From: Branchiostoma floridae
Taxonomy: Eukaryota; Chordata; Leptocardii; Amphioxiformes; Branchiostomatidae
Direction of reading: 5' to 3'
DNA: 64,000 bases
NCBI RefSeq assembly: GCF_000003815.2
Contig: NC_049991.1
Span: 20,448,866-20,512,865 of the forward strand
The notes under the pieces are model-generated. The model saw only the letters and a program-made list of their open reading frames with translations, searched no databases and had not been told where the DNA came from. Of this stretch, positions 22,800-33,999 are shown piece by piece. The translations under genes were made by a program, and so were the position numbers. Position 1 is the stretch's first letter. Each line of letters begins with the position of its first letter.

Positions 22800-25190
22800 T
22801 CGAAAATGATCCATACCCCTTGTGTATGAAAAAAAACTTAAGTATTAATTTTAATCAAGTAAAATATAGTGCAGCGGACGTTGGTTCATTTAAAAATATT
22901 TGGCAGTCAGTTGTTAAAACCATTAATAATAGTGGTTTAATGTCATTTGCTCACCTATGTATGTACGCTTGAAGAAGGGAGGTTATAGATATGATTTAAA
23001 AAATGACATGTACAGGCATGAACATGACGTTTCTCATATACTGCTGTGTCTTCTATCTTGCGCCAGAAATCAAATTTGGGAAAATACATTCCAATAAAAA
23101 ATCAATGTATGTATGAAGAATTTTGCTGTTAACTGTATCTCGCATTTGTATAAGAGAAGTACTACTTTATATACTGCATTTATTCATCCAGATACCACGT
23201 TATCTATATTATCTATAACAAATTTCTGGGACCTACAGACTCCATATACGTGACAGAGATTCGATATAGCTGTATATCTGACGCCATCACCACTTGTGCC
23301 CGATGTAGCAAGCCAGACTACGGCATGCCTTATAGCTTATCACACTGTAGGGCGCCACTGTCGGACTGAATTGCAACATGTAGCAAAACATGTCTACGCG
23401 CGCCACATTTGTGATACTATTATGTCACTATGTGCGGAATAAATGTTGCACGTCTAAGGCAAATACGTATAGCACATATAGTAATGATTTAGGTTCCCAT
23501 ATGTCTTTCAACAAGTCGTGCAATATTGTAACGTTCGCAAGTTCTACAGAAAATCATAACTATATTACAGTTAAAAATGCCAGTAGTCCTAATGTATTAT
23601 TTCACCAAGTTACGGAAATGGCATAAGCGACTGCTAAAAGTCCAATATTTACTAAATGACTGTCGTTCATATACTTAATCACAACAGGCATCTTCAACAT
23701 GCGACGAGACAACCCACCAGGCTATACCTGTCCTTGGTGCTGATTTTGTAGGCGCAGTTATTACTATGTTAACGTGCTAATAACAAATAGGATTTAGTCC
23801 ACTATTTCGTACACTTCTCGACAGTTTTCACGCCACTGTTACGACCAGAAAAACACCAAGCTATCCCTGTCCTTGGTGCTGATTTTGTAGGCGCAGTTAT
23901 AACTACGTTAACGTGCTTATAAGGTCCCCTTTCCACTAGACGGCGATCCGGCTGCGCTCTCACTGCGAGCTAAATAGGATATGTGTAACCTTCGCTTCCA
24001 CACTGGGAATGCCATACAAAAACAAATTCAGTACATTTGTGGACCGTTTTAACGCCACTCTACCATAGATTACATCATTCTGCTAATATTGATATTTCAT
24101 GTAATGATACAAAATGGCATTAGTATTAGGACCCAGCGGTATGTAGCGGTCAAACCTTAAAACAAACAATAGCAATATGCATTATAGTAGATTTAATGAA
24201 TTGTAGATGTTATTATTTTTACAGTTGTATTTGTCTAAGATGTTTGTTAACGGCTCAGTACGAAGTGTATTACATTGGTGAATAGTGAAATTTAGTTAAC
24301 GACATGTACATGCTAGATTGTAATTCTATCATGTACATTTAACTGCTAGATTGTTATTTTGAATGTTCGAATAAAAACCAAATCATCACCTACCAGAGTA
24401 ACCCCTGTGCCTGTGTCCGATTCCCTCACTTTGCTGCTGTTGTGAGCGGGACAAATTTGCACCTGCGGATGACCAGAGTATCGCTTGCGCCCGTTGTACC
24501 CACTCCGTTACTGTCGCGAGCAGAACAGATTTGGTTTGGGTTCATTTGCACCTGCGGATGACGTGTCCGTAACCATGTGGGCGCAATCACACGTGGCTAT
24601 TACCATTCCTCTATAGAGGGTACGACAAGGGGGGGGGGAGCATTCACACTTACTGTATACGGTTAGGCTATATATATGCTATTCCATGTTTGTCATGCCA
24701 ACAAACCCACAACAAAAGGTATACTAGTATTCTTTTAAGGGCGAATACTTTTAGAATACATTTTGAATTAGAATCCCTTTTAATTAGAATACTTTTTACT
24801 TTTAATTAGAATACTTTTGCAGTGGCAAAAGTGAGGGATTGTATTCAAGCAGAATCATCAGCAGAGGAAATGGAGGAAAGGAAGTGATCTGGAATAAGCC
24901 ACGATCACTGAAGAGCTAACAATCTTGTCGACAAGCCCAATGAACAGTAAACCACGCGTTAACGTCCTATCGTAGTGCCCCTGTCAAATTGCGCGAAAAT
25001 TGATCGGACGAAAAGTCTGTGGCAATCGCCCGAGCCTCGCTTATAATCATAGCTAACTAAAAATTGTACAAGGTACTAAGTATGGCTTATATGTGACAGG
25101 GACGGTTTTCAGGTGAAAATACGCGCAATTCTTTGTCAATCGTAAATATGGCCGATCTTCCATAGATACGCCCTGTGACAGGGGTACAAG
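22800..25190. other. No gene recognised; minor repeats
   Basis: AT-rich sequence without coding signal. The segment TGTCCTTGGTGCTGATTTTG followed by TAGGCGCAGTTAT occurs twice (near 23730 and 23868), indicating a local duplication of about 140 bp. A G-run (GGGGGGGGG) is present near 24630. Confidence 0.5.
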
Positions 25191-25329
25191 GACTGTGACC
25201 CTCTCCAGTACCATGGATGCTGGGTGAACAATATCCAGGATTCAAGCACGCCTTAGTAGTAGTATTAGTTACAGCTATTTCAGCAACGGAGCACTGAGTA
25301 GAACATTAATGTAGCTTCCTAACAATCTA

Positions 25330-25800
25330 CCAGTATAAATTCAGCGCACGACAAGGTCATACATGTGATCACGTCTATTCAGCCGCCTTTTTACATCAAC
25401 GATGACAGAAGTACATGTGCTTCACAACACGTGGCAATTAGTGTTTCTCTATAGTGGTTCGACAAAGGGTACACAGGTGCAGTCATGCTGGTAGGTAAAG
25501 AGTAGTAAATGTATCGTAATTCACCTTCAGTTTGTCGAAAGGGGGTGACATTCTTTCTTTCTGGAAGGAGGCCAAAACTGAAAAAGCATTACTGTAGCTT
25601 CCAAATATCTATCAAACTGATTTTATTTCGAAAGCCGGAAAGGTAGGACAAAATCAACGCACGACGACGCCATACGCCTTCTCAGTCGTCCTTTTACATC
25701 AGCGATGACAACAGCACATGTACTTCACAACAAGTGGCAATTAGTGTTTCTCCACAGCAGTTACGACAAAGGGTACACGGGTGCATTCGTGTTATTCGTT
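25330..25800. repeat. Two-copy tandem duplication, about 300-bp unit
   Basis: CACAACACGTGGCAATTAGT, GTTTCTCTATAGTGG and CGACAAAGGGTACAC (near 25420-25480) are repeated with changes near 25725-25785. CATCAACGATGACAGAAGTACA and CATCAGCGATGACAACAGCACA precede each copy. No coding sense is seen. Confidence 0.6.
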
Positions 25801-26228
25801 ATGCTAGATTCACTTCATTCTTTGTTTGCAGACCCCAAACAATTGGTTTGAGAGTACCAAAATGGGTTGTCGTGACTTGTCACCCTTTGCCGTGATTCAC
25901 AATAGGTAAAGATGTGCCTATATATGAGCAAATACGTTATATAATTGGCCACCGGTTTGTGAGTCTTGTACCATCTAACAAGTTGCTGTTGGCAGGATGC
26001 CGACTGTCGGAGTGGACCAAAACTAACAAGGCTGGACTCCAGTCTAAGACCCAATCTAGACACAGTTTTGCAGATATCTGTGGAGATGTCGGGAGGGATC
26101 TGGAACGTTGGCTGCGGGACACCCGTGGCGCTTGCAGTCATAAACAGCTATATAGCCTAATGAGCCCGCATTGTATGCTAATAAGCCCTCCCGAAGTCGG
26201 GACGCATCTACACGCTTACGGAAGTTGT

Positions 26229-26272
26229 CGGGGACCCCTGCTAAGCTATCGGGGACCCCTGCTAAGCTATCG
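26229..26272 (+). repeat. Two-copy 21-bp tandem repeat
   Basis: CGGGGACCCCTGCTAAGCTAT occurs twice back to back, followed by a partial third start (CGGGCGAATAC). It contains the palindrome GGGGACCCC. Confidence 0.8.
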
Positions 26273-26446
26273 GGCGAATACTCCGGACCTATCGGGAGAA
26301 ATTTTGCCGATATCTTAATGGCGATACTGCAGTTCCATCTAGACGCTGAAAAAAAAGCTGTCGGCGAGAGGTTGTCGGCTCGCAGATATCGGGAAAAACT
26401 GTGTCTAGATCGTGCCTAAGTTGTGCGCGTGTCGTCAACAGTCTAA

Positions 26447-26691
26447 AGGTGCGCTCTCACTGCACTTGCGTCAGGTTTGCGTCAATGCGTGGTTCGAAAG
26501 ATACGCAACGAATTTTAGAGGTGAAAAACGAATTCACTTCCTTTCTGTGTCTTTTGTCGTCTTCTAAGTCATACTTTTTGTATTACGCAATATCTAAATT
26601 ATAAAAAATTGGAGAAAATAACAACACAGTGACGCAGTGAACGAAGCCCGCCGTGACGCAAGCTTGACGCAAGTGCAGTGAGAGTGCACTT
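26447..26691. mobile_element. Harbinger-like miniature element, copy 3 (TAA duplication)
   Basis: The ends are AGGTGCGCTCTCACTGCAC and GTGCAGTGAGAGTGCACTT, flanked by TAA (26444-26446 and 26692-26694). Sub-terminal CTTGCGTCAGG and GCTTGACGCAAG extend the inverted repeat. The neighbouring inverted-repeat element at 26695 begins at the end of the right TAA. Confidence 0.85.
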
Positions 26692-26694
26692 TAA

Positions 26695-27005
26695 GGCAGC
26701 CTTTTTCTTATCAATACAGCTGAACTGTTGAAAGCGGACCAAAAATAACAAGGCTGTCTAAGTCGCGCGCATGTCGTACGAAGTTCAGCTGTATCGTTAT
26801 ACCCCCCTCACATTAGGCGCGATTCGATCGGACGACGAGGCTGCGAGCTCTAAATTACGAGGAGGCATGACCCTGACGGGAAGGGGGAACTCTGCCATTT
26901 CTATCACAGCATCAGGGTCATGCCTCCTCGTAAATTAGAGCTCGCAGACTCGTCGTCCGATCGAATCGCGCCTAATGTGATGGGGGTATTAAGAAAAAGG
27001 CTGCC
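26695..27005. mobile_element. GGCAGCCTTTTTC palindromic element, interrupted
   Basis: The left part reads GGCAGCCTTTTTCTTATCAA then TACAGCTGAACT. The right part reads AGTTCAGCTGTATCGTTA, is broken by the element at 26800-26988, and resumes AGAAAAAGGCTGCC after a second TTA. Removing the inner element with one TTA restores an almost perfect inverted repeat of at least 30 bp. Confidence 0.85.
26800..26988. mobile_element. TACCCCC-ended element nested in another element (TTA duplication)
   Basis: A 189-bp near-perfect hairpin with ends TACCCCCCTCACATTAGGCG and CGCCTAATGTGATGGGGGTA. It is flanked by TTA (26797-26799 and 26989-26991), confirmed because the host element is rejoined exactly when one TTA is removed. 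A second copy starts at 63867. The 3-bp duplication fits PIF/Harbinger. Confidence 0.9.
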
Positions 27006-27087
27006 ATAGACTCTTGCTGGCGATTGCTTCTGTCACAGCCTACTTGAAAACTCTGTGAGATCAATATCGTGCTATAACATCGACTAT

Positions 27088-27289
27088 CATAAATCCACCA
27101 GGCGCCATTATACCGCCACCTCAAAAAAACGTTTGTGTAGAGGTTTTCCCAAGATTGTCTTGAAAACCGAATGATAGATATCTTAAATGCAATACACTTC
27201 AGATATTTAGGTGTTGAAGAGAATCTTGAGAAGGCCTCTATGATAACGTTTTTTGATGTGGCGGTATAATGGCACCTGGTGGAATTATG
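27088..27289. mobile_element. Palindromic element with CCACCAGGYGCCATTATACC arms
   Basis: CATAAATCCACCAGGCGCC followed by ATTATACCGCCACCTCAAAA is inverted at the right end (TTTTTTGATGTGGCGGTATA then ATGGCACCTGGTGGAATTATG). Arm length is about 55 bp and total length about 202 bp. No clear target duplication is seen. Confidence 0.8.
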
Positions 27290-27644
27290 AGAATGTATGT
27301 TATACCTGCGATAAATTTCACCGCAGCGCACCTGTTTCTGACCCGCCACATCACGCGAGACCACTATTTGTAAGGAGAGCAGTTTGTTAACAAGGCGGCG
27401 TCATTAACTTTGCTTACTTGAGTGGCCTGTCTATCCAATTTAAGGAGAAGCGTAAGCGGAACAGGCACTTGAAACGCCTTTAAGCCTGCGTGGGTAGGTC
27501 TTGAATCTGTACCGTCGGTTGTGATGTTCCGCCTCATTCATATACTTTACAAGCAAGACTGCCCCTTCTATATCTCATGGAACAGCGCCAGCACTTTGCG
27601 AGCACACTGCATTGTTATCAGCTTGTTGCGTGTGGACTGTTTAA

Positions 27645-27939
27645 CCCTATGCAGACTGGGCTTTAGATATATAAAAGGAAGTTTAGTTTAGCAAGAAAAT
27701 CTTAAAATCCTATTATTTTAACCAAAATTAGTGATTTTTTGCCAAATTTGCCTTTCAGAAACCCGTTACCATGGCAACACGAAAAATTATAAACTCACTC
27801 TAATCTATGAAAAATGTTGCCAATAATATTTTAGGAAAAGTCATCAAGTTTGGTTACTCTTAGCACAAGCCGTTTGGGAGCTATACGACATCAAAGTTGG
27901 CGTGAGCAATTTTAGCCCCCCTCCCCAGTCTGGATAGGG
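27645..27939. mobile_element. piggyBac-like miniature element 2 (TTAA target)
   Basis: The ends are CCCTATGCAGACTGGG and CCCAGTCTGGATAGGG, flanked by TTAA (27641-27644 and 27940-27943). It is 295 bp long with no frame. The ends differ from those of the element at 18837, so it belongs to another family. Confidence 0.88.
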
Positions 27940-27972
27940 TTAAAGGTAAAGGTAACCCCATAGCCTTTTGAT

Positions 27973-28277
27973 AACCTCGCCCCGAAGGAATCTCTTCCTC
28001 CAGGAGCAGAGGAGGCATGGCCAATCTGGTCATGTCTCAACCGCCTTAGAACAGGCACAGGAAGATGCAAGACCCTCATGGCAAAGTGGGGTCTTAGCCT
28101 AGATGGACAGACTGCCTGTGACTGTGGACAGGAGCAGACTATGAAACACCTTCTTGTCTGCCCCCTCCTGTCCGAACCATGCACCAAAGAAGATCTGGAA
28201 GCTCTGACCCACGGAGGAAGGGAATGTGTGGAGTATTGGAGCAGGAAAGTTTAGTGATGACACGACGAAGAAGAAGA
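27973..28277 (+). mobile_element. 5'-truncated LINE: C-terminus of a reverse-transcriptase ORF and its tail
   Basis: A reading frame enters with the insertion, includes SCLNRLRTGTGRCKTLMAKW and then CDCGQEQTMKHLLVC, and stops at TAG just before GTGATGACACGACGAAG. The pattern LNRLRTG, then W, then C-x-CG, then H-x4-C is the C-terminal motif of non-LTR retrotransposon polyproteins (jockey-like group). The 3' tail is a short (GAA)n. An 11-bp duplication AGCCTTTTGAT lies at 27962-27972 and 28278-28288. The copy has lost the polymerase itself. Confidence 0.88.
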
Positions 28278-28369
28278 AGCCTTTTGATGCTGTAGGAATA
28301 ATGGGCTGTCATCCATTGTATCTGGGACACTTTATTGGAAGGTGGAGCCCATCCCTCTCCTTCCACTGC

Positions 28370-28525
28370 CTTTTACCTCCCCACCCGTCGTCAAGTGCCA
28401 ATTTTTACATCTAAGTGGAGTGAGGAAAGTCGTGAAGAGTGCCTTTTTCAAACAGCACAAGATCGGTGGCATGACAGTGTTTGAACCCAGGACCTTCGGC
28501 GTCTTGGCCGAACACCCTGCATTTA
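28370..28525 (-). mobile_element. tRNA-type SINE, partial
   Basis: GGAAAGTCGTGAAGAGTGCC, then AGCACAAGATCGGTGGCATG, then a B-box-like TTTGAACCCAGGACC and GGCCGAACACC match the SINE at 30002-30500 in order. The tRNA-like head is cut where the Harbinger-like element begins at 28526. I could not find the missing head on the far side. Confidence 0.65.
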
Positions 28526-28771
28526 AGGTGCACTCTCACCGCACTTCAAGGCTGCGTTACTTCGGGCTTCGTCCACTCCGTCACTGTTTTGCTATTTTCT
28601 CCGGTTTTTTTAAATAATTAACATATTGCGTAATACGCAAAAGTATGACTTAGATGACGAAAAAATACGCAAAAAGGAAAAAAAATTCGTTCTTTATCTC
28701 TGAAATTTGTTGAGTATTTTTCGAACCCCACAGTGACGCAAGCGTCACGCAAGTGCAGTGAGACTGCACCT
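28526..28771. mobile_element. Harbinger-like miniature element, copy 4 (TTA duplication)
   Basis: The ends are AGGTGCACTCTCACCGCACTT and AAGTGCAGTGAGACTGCACCT, flanked by TTA (28523-28525 and 28772-28774). The interior has ATTGCGTAATACGCAAAAGT and a TTTTTCGAACCCCACAGTG segment. It interrupts or abuts a SINE. Confidence 0.85.
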
Positions 28772-29199
28772 TTACCTTACACAACCACAACATTAGCTTT
28801 GACCATTCCCTCCTATACGGGCTGATATAAAAGCCAAACTCGACGACGTGTCCATAAAAGTAGTTGACTAGTAGTCGCTGTAAAACGTACACTAGCGAAT
28901 GACTTTTCTTAGGTGACCCATAGTGCCCATCTTAACAACTTTACGACGCTGTAAAAGTAACACCCCATTTCCACATGAAGCAGCAACCGAACCACAACCA
29001 CACTGCGACGACTGAACGACCAACGATTAACAGACCGCTCAACGAATTTCACAGATTTAGAGCGAATTTTTAATGATGTTTATTTGTCTTCAACACTTTT
29101 CAGTTATGAAATCAAGGCTCACGTATATACATTCTTGGTTGCTGTACAGTCTTCCGTTGATCCTACTCTAGTGGAAAAAGAACCTGAACAAACGAACGA

Positions 29200-29830
29200 T
29201 CCATCTGAAGTGACCTGCAGTGCCCAGCTATACAGCATTAATACTCTTGTAAAAGTGACGAGGACGTTGGTGGTCACCAAGTAAGAAGATATCGCCACGA
29301 ATGGTATATCTACATAACGACCCCCCCCCCAATACCTCCAACATAGGCACAGTGGGGGGTGGGGGGTAGGCCTCTCTGAAGTGACTCAAAGTGACCAAAT
29401 ATGCATTTTTACGACTCTTGTAAAAGTGACGAAGGAGGTATCGCCACGAATGGTGAAGCCTATACAACATCTCCACAATGAAACCCAAAAATAGCCCCAA
29501 CAATGGCAAAGTGTTTCAAGGCCCTTTCTCAAGTGACCCACAGTGCCCGGCTATACAACTTAACGACTCTTGTAAAAGGTAAAAGGCGTTGTTGGTAGCC
29601 ACGCAAGGAGGTACTGCCGCGAATGGTACAACCTATATAACATCTACATAATAAAACCCCCAAATAACCTCAACAGTGGCAAAGTATGGGAGGGGGGGTC
29701 GTTAAGGCCCTTTCTGAAGTGACCCACAGTGCCCAAATATACATTTTTACGACTATTGTAGAAGTGACGAAGGAGGTTGTTGGTCGCCACGTAAGAAGGT
29801 ATCGTCACGAATGGTGATACCTATGTCACC
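29200..29830 (+). repeat. Degenerate tandem repeat, about 140-190-bp units
   Basis: AAGTGACCCACAGTGCCC, TATACA, ACGACTCTTGTAAAAGTGACG and ATCGCCACGAATGGT recur near 29215, 29385, 29530 and 29720, and once more near 30575 beyond the SINE. Poly-C/poly-G runs separate some units. No coding function is apparent. Confidence 0.65.
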
Positions 29831-30001
29831 GTTTTTTTATTGGAGGTTGTGATAGCGCCCCGACTTCTAAGTCACCAATGAGCCAGAAATCGCTTCCATG
29901 GATAAGAAACCATTTTTTTTTCATGTTGTGTATATTTAACATCATGGATCATATATTCCGTATGAAATCAAGGCTCATACAAATCCAACTCTGGTCGCTG
30001 T

Positions 30002-30500
30002 CAGTCAGTCAGTCATAGTCATGCAGTGTATTACAGCACCGTTGGGGTTATACCGCCCCTTACGGGGTGGCACACCCTTTCTTCTAGCTGAATACAAGAC
30101 GGGATGCGCCAGGTCTCCCGTCCGGGTGAATGATGTAAACCACCGTGTGGCTGATACGGTATGGAGGTTCGCCAGACCTCCATCCGGGTGATTTTAAGTG
30201 AATCACCAACTCCAGACAGAAGGGTTTTGCTCCATCTGACACCGAACCATCGCACGTGTGGTGGGTTCTTTAACGTGCATGGGGTGTGACTCTTCCCATA
30301 CACGGGACCTCCATTTAACGTCCTATCCGAGGGACGGTCCTAGCCGAAGCTAGGTACTCATTTTCACCTGAGTAAAGTAAGGAAAGTCGTGTTAAGTGCC
30401 TTTCCGAAGGGCACAGGATCGGTAACACGGCAGTCGGATTCGAACCCGCGATCTCTCGGTCACGGGCCGAACATTCTGCCGCTGCGCTACGCGGCCCCAC
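30002..30500 (-). mobile_element. Full-length tRNA-derived SINE with a long central region
   Basis: On the minus strand the head is GGGGCCGCGTAGCGCAGCGG (A box) followed by a B-box GGGTTCGAATCC. A body with GGAAAGGCACTTAACACGAC and a GGACGTTAAATGGAGG region follows, and the tail has TGAC repeats. The anticodon loop lacks a U at position 33, so this is not a tRNA gene. Flanking TTGGTTGCTGT (30501-30511) and CTGGTCGCTGT (29991-30001) form an 11-bp duplication with two mismatches. The central part resembles conserved SINE domains of other invertebrates; I cannot name the family with certainty. Confidence 0.8.
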
Positions 30501-32358
30501 TTGGTTGCTGTAAAGTAGCCCAGTGATCGCTGTCTAGTGGAAAGGGGTTTCAAGCAACGAGCGATATTTCTGAAGTGACCCATACCGCCCAGCTATACAA
30601 CTTTATGACTCTTGTAAAAGGTAACGAGGGAGTTGTTTGTCGCCGCAAAGGGAACCATCGCCGCAAAATGTTGAAAGCAATAACCGCACTGTGGCAAATA
30701 TCAGGTCAACAAGGTCACGGTCAGCCGCGCTTTGTTACGTTTCATGGGCGCGTTTAACAGGCAAACTCAGGGAAGTGTTCATAAAAGCACTGCGATTGAG
30801 TGGGTAGGTAAACTACCCTGTAATTCACTGGACAGTCTATCGGGCTCAGGGGGCCGATTTGTGTCGAGGTCTCAGGCAATAAAGGACGCCATCCAGGGAA
30901 AATACGGGGTTACTGTAACCGTAAAGTATAAAGTATAACGTTAGCCAAGCAATAGAGAGATGGGTGGAAGCCGCCTACGCCTTTTAAAATTTATCAAGAG
31001 AATTGAACCATTTTACACTAATTTTCTTAGGTATAATACAAATCACTGCAGGGATAATTTGGATTCTACCTTCAATCTTCCCTTATTGACATTGTACGAC
31101 ACTCAATAGTAAGTTTTGATGGCTTATTTGTTGGCATTATTTCGGTCTGATTTATCTAAGTATCCCACCTACGTTGTGCATCTTCAACCTTAGCTGTTTT
31201 GCTGTGACGGTTAATACAAAACACCGGTTGGTCCTTACCTGAATCCCGCTTCAGCACTTCGTCTTCAGTTGAAGGTCCCTGTCAGTCTTTTTCTCAGCTG
31301 AGGTTTTCTTTGTCCTCCCCGCCCTTAGCTCTTCTCCCACTGCCGCCTTAATTAGAAGCGCCAAACGATGAAACTGATTTAGAATGAGACCAGAATCTGA
31401 ATCTCTGTAACAAAACTGTATGATATTTTGCCGTTTCAATATTCAATTCGAATTTGATATAATAAGTTTTGAGCAAAATATTTTTGTTGGCTTCTATGGC
31501 CTGATTATCAAACTATTAATATTCTTAATTTACCATTTTCATTTACCATTACCATTCTCCAATATTAGCTATATATTACTTACGACTGATGTAAAATATC
31601 AGTAAATAGATACCTAAAGCCCCCTTTCACCTGTCGTCTTCAGATGAAGTTCTGTTTGCTGCTTCTTCTCAGCCTAGCTGTTCTCTGTCCGTACCAAGCC
31701 GAGCCACTCTCTTCACTGCCGCCTTAATGACATGCACCAAATGACGACCCCACCTTCCGCGCACACGCGCTAATGAAGCTCCGCGGCGCTTACTTGACCT
31801 CCTGTGAGACCCGAGGATTCCCTCGCGACTATCTCCGCACCACTGGTGTACGCATCACGGATCGGCTTCCTCTTTGATATACAAAATAAGTTCCACCTCC
31901 TGCTATCAACGCTCACGCACACAGGCCACTTCTTCGCCCCGCGTGATCACTTCTAATGACGCTTTATGGAAAAGGGCTTTCGATAAAGTCAAGGAGATTT
32001 GGAGAAGGATTATTCAGAGTCCGAAAATCGTCGGAGGAGAACTTTGGATATTGACCAAGGTTGCTGTGAAGGGTGCGCTGACTGTCGGTGCTTACTGGAT
32101 ATAGGAACGAGGGGCGGTGGAGATTTCTCTCTGGCTGGCATTGATATGCGGTCCTTTATTGGCTGTAACATCACAACTGCCCTCTGAACTTACAACGTAG
32201 GGTTACCTTAGGACGTCAATATATGCTGAAAGTGAAAGATGGGAAAAGAAGCGAAACAATGATTCTCTGACATTAACGTGGATGTTTTTATGGCATTAAC
32301 GTGAATGTTTATTCATTCATTCATCCTTTCTTCTTTCCTCCCTTTCTTTATTCACTCA

Positions 32359-32470
32359 TACTATCCAAACAGAGATTGTTGATGAATTTTTTGCGACCTT
32401 CTTCTTATAAAAAACGCGGGATATGACAAGAATGTCACAATTTTCCCCAACAACTCCTGCTTGGAAAATA
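32359..32470. mobile_element. Short CCAAGCAG-type element
   Basis: The ends are TACTATCCAAACAGAGATTG and a CAACTCCTGCTTGGAAAATA inverse with mismatches, 112 bp in all. It belongs by end sequence to the family seen in the foldback arms. Confidence 0.5.
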
Positions 32471-32549
32471 CTCCGCGCCGTCCCTTCAGTATGATTAACA
32501 GTGCGCTCTATCCATCTCCATCCCCGGCTGTTCCGTACTCCATACGTTC

Positions 32550-32665
32550 TCGTTACTCTTCTCACAATCCATCCTGGGGCGGGTGTGATGAAGGGTCGGG
32601 GGGGGGGGACACCGGCACCTGTCCTGTACTCCATACGTTCTCGTTACACCTCTCACCATCCATCC
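32550..32665 (+). repeat. Two-copy tandem repeat that hosts the 5S-derived SINE
   Basis: GTACTCCATACGTTCTCGTTAC followed by CTCACAATCCATCC or CTCACCATCCATCC occurs twice about 107 bp apart, separated by a run of G. The second copy continues (TCGGGCGGGTGTGAGG) after the SINE at 32998. Unit 1 therefore gives the uninterrupted sequence. Confidence 0.75.
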
Positions 32666-32985
32666 GCTACGGCCGTGACGCGTTGGTACACCCGATCCCT
32701 CGATCTCGGAAGTTAAACAACGTGCAGTCCGGACAGTACTTGGATAGGAGACCATCAAGGAATACTGGATGTTGTAGCCGGGTCATTATAAAGACTCTTA
32801 AAATGGTACATACTTCTTTCTCTGCAAAGAGGAAGACTATGGAAGCTAAACACGCTTCACTACCGGTGGACTGGCCCCCTACTGTAGTGACTTACATATG
32901 TGTGACCCCAGGGCTTAAAAACGGAGATGGGTGCCGGCCCTACGCATCACAATGTGATGTATAGCAACTTTAGCTTTAGCTTTAG
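32666..32985 (+). mobile_element. 5S rRNA-derived SINE (SINE3-like)
   Basis: The first about 114 bp follow 5S rRNA: CTACGGCC, CCCGATCCCTCGATCTCGGA, AGTACTTGGATAGGAGACC and AATACTGGATGTTGTAG. A unique body and a (TTTAGC)n tail follow. A 12-bp duplication flanks it: CACCATCCATCC (32654-32665) and CACCATTCATCC (32986-32997). 5S-headed SINEs of the SINE3 group are known in fish and some invertebrates. The tandem host repeat proves the insertion boundaries. Confidence 0.88.
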
Positions 32986-33474
32986 CACCATTCATCCTCG
33001 GGCGGGTGTGAGGAGCCAGTCACAGCTAGCGCCATACGTCACACCAACACTTTCCGGGTCGGCACAGACACTGTATAATTCACCATTAACGTGATGGGGC
33101 GTCTGAGCGATGGGCTGGGTGAAACATTCTGCTCATTGTAAAGAAACGTCCTTTTTGAAAATATTCAATATATGTTCCCTAATTTCCGATACTTGAATAC
33201 CACGGGAAAATCTATATTTCTCATGCAATTAGATATACCATACATTATTGATTACATCTGTCCTTATGTTTATAGATGTTTTAATTAAGAAGCGAGATGA
33301 AGTTAAACTTGTACATACTAGAATGTATTAGCATATGTAGAGATGATAAGATACCTTTTTTGTCAAAATTGTAACTTATCACTAGCGCAACGACCTGTAC
33401 TTAGCTTGTTTGAGCACAAATGTACAATAAAGGTCATTCATTCATTATATGATCTTTTATTGGCAGGTAGGCAT

Positions 33475-33702
33475 CCTTTCTGGAGACACTAACTCCACCA
33501 AGGTTAAAAAAAACTTGAAAATGCCCTGGAGATAAAGGAGGCTGACAGAAGAAGGAAGAGACATGAGCCAAACCAAACAATGGAATTCTGCTGTGAAACA
33601 TGCTGCAGAAAGCCCTGCAGGAGTCTACCTAGTCTTGTTGCACACAGACGGGCCCATCGGTGGTAGACGGAGCGTCTGTCAAGGACGAAAAGGACTGTGA
33701 TG
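33475..33702 (+). mobile_element. LINE 3' fragment encoding a C-terminal zinc finger
   Basis: A frame reads KEADRRRKRHEPNQTMEFCC, then ETCCRKPCRSLPSLVAHRRA, then HRW and a TAG stop at about 33664-33666. A short C-terminal Cys/His finger after a basic stretch is typical of several non-LTR retrotransposon ORF2 proteins. The 3' tail is (TGATGA)n, split by the element at 33703-33929. A related fragment is at 62406-62610. Confidence 0.7.
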
Positions 33703-33929
33703 TACCCTGGGAGCCAGCCAGGACCGGGTAGCTAGTGAGTTTTGTTTGGGGAGCCAAGGCAGTCAGCCCGCCGATCTCACATAAGTGCTCCGGGGAGTTA
33801 AGTCTGAAGGAGACCTCATCGGGCTTAAACTCCCCGGGGCGCTAATAGGAGATCGGGCGGGCCTGACTGTCTTGGGCCACCGAAGAATAAACTGTCCTAG
33901 CTGCCCGATCCCGGCTGGCTCCCAGGGTA
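33703..33929. mobile_element. Mutator-like miniature element with 9-bp duplication
   Basis: The ends are TACCCTGGGAGCCAGCC and GGCTGGCTCCCAGGGTA. ACTGTGATG flanks it on both sides (33694-33702 and 33930-33938). A 9-bp duplication is the hallmark of Mutator-like elements. It sits in the 3' tail of a LINE fragment. An internal palindrome (CCCGCCGATCTC and GAGATCGGGCGGG) is also present. Confidence 0.88.
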
Positions 33930-33999
33930 ACTGTGATGATGATGAGGCATCTTTTAGCCTATATATGCTATGGAATCATATAGCGCTTACTGGCTTACA

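Noticed and set aside
30426..30498. tRNA gene on the minus strand
   Set aside because: A and B boxes are present, but the anticodon loop and stem are wrong for a tRNA and the sequence continues into a SINE body with a target duplication.
32666..32779. Functional 5S rRNA gene
   Set aside because: The sequence deviates at many positions, continues into a body with a (TTTAGC)n tail and has a 12-bp target duplication, so it is a SINE.
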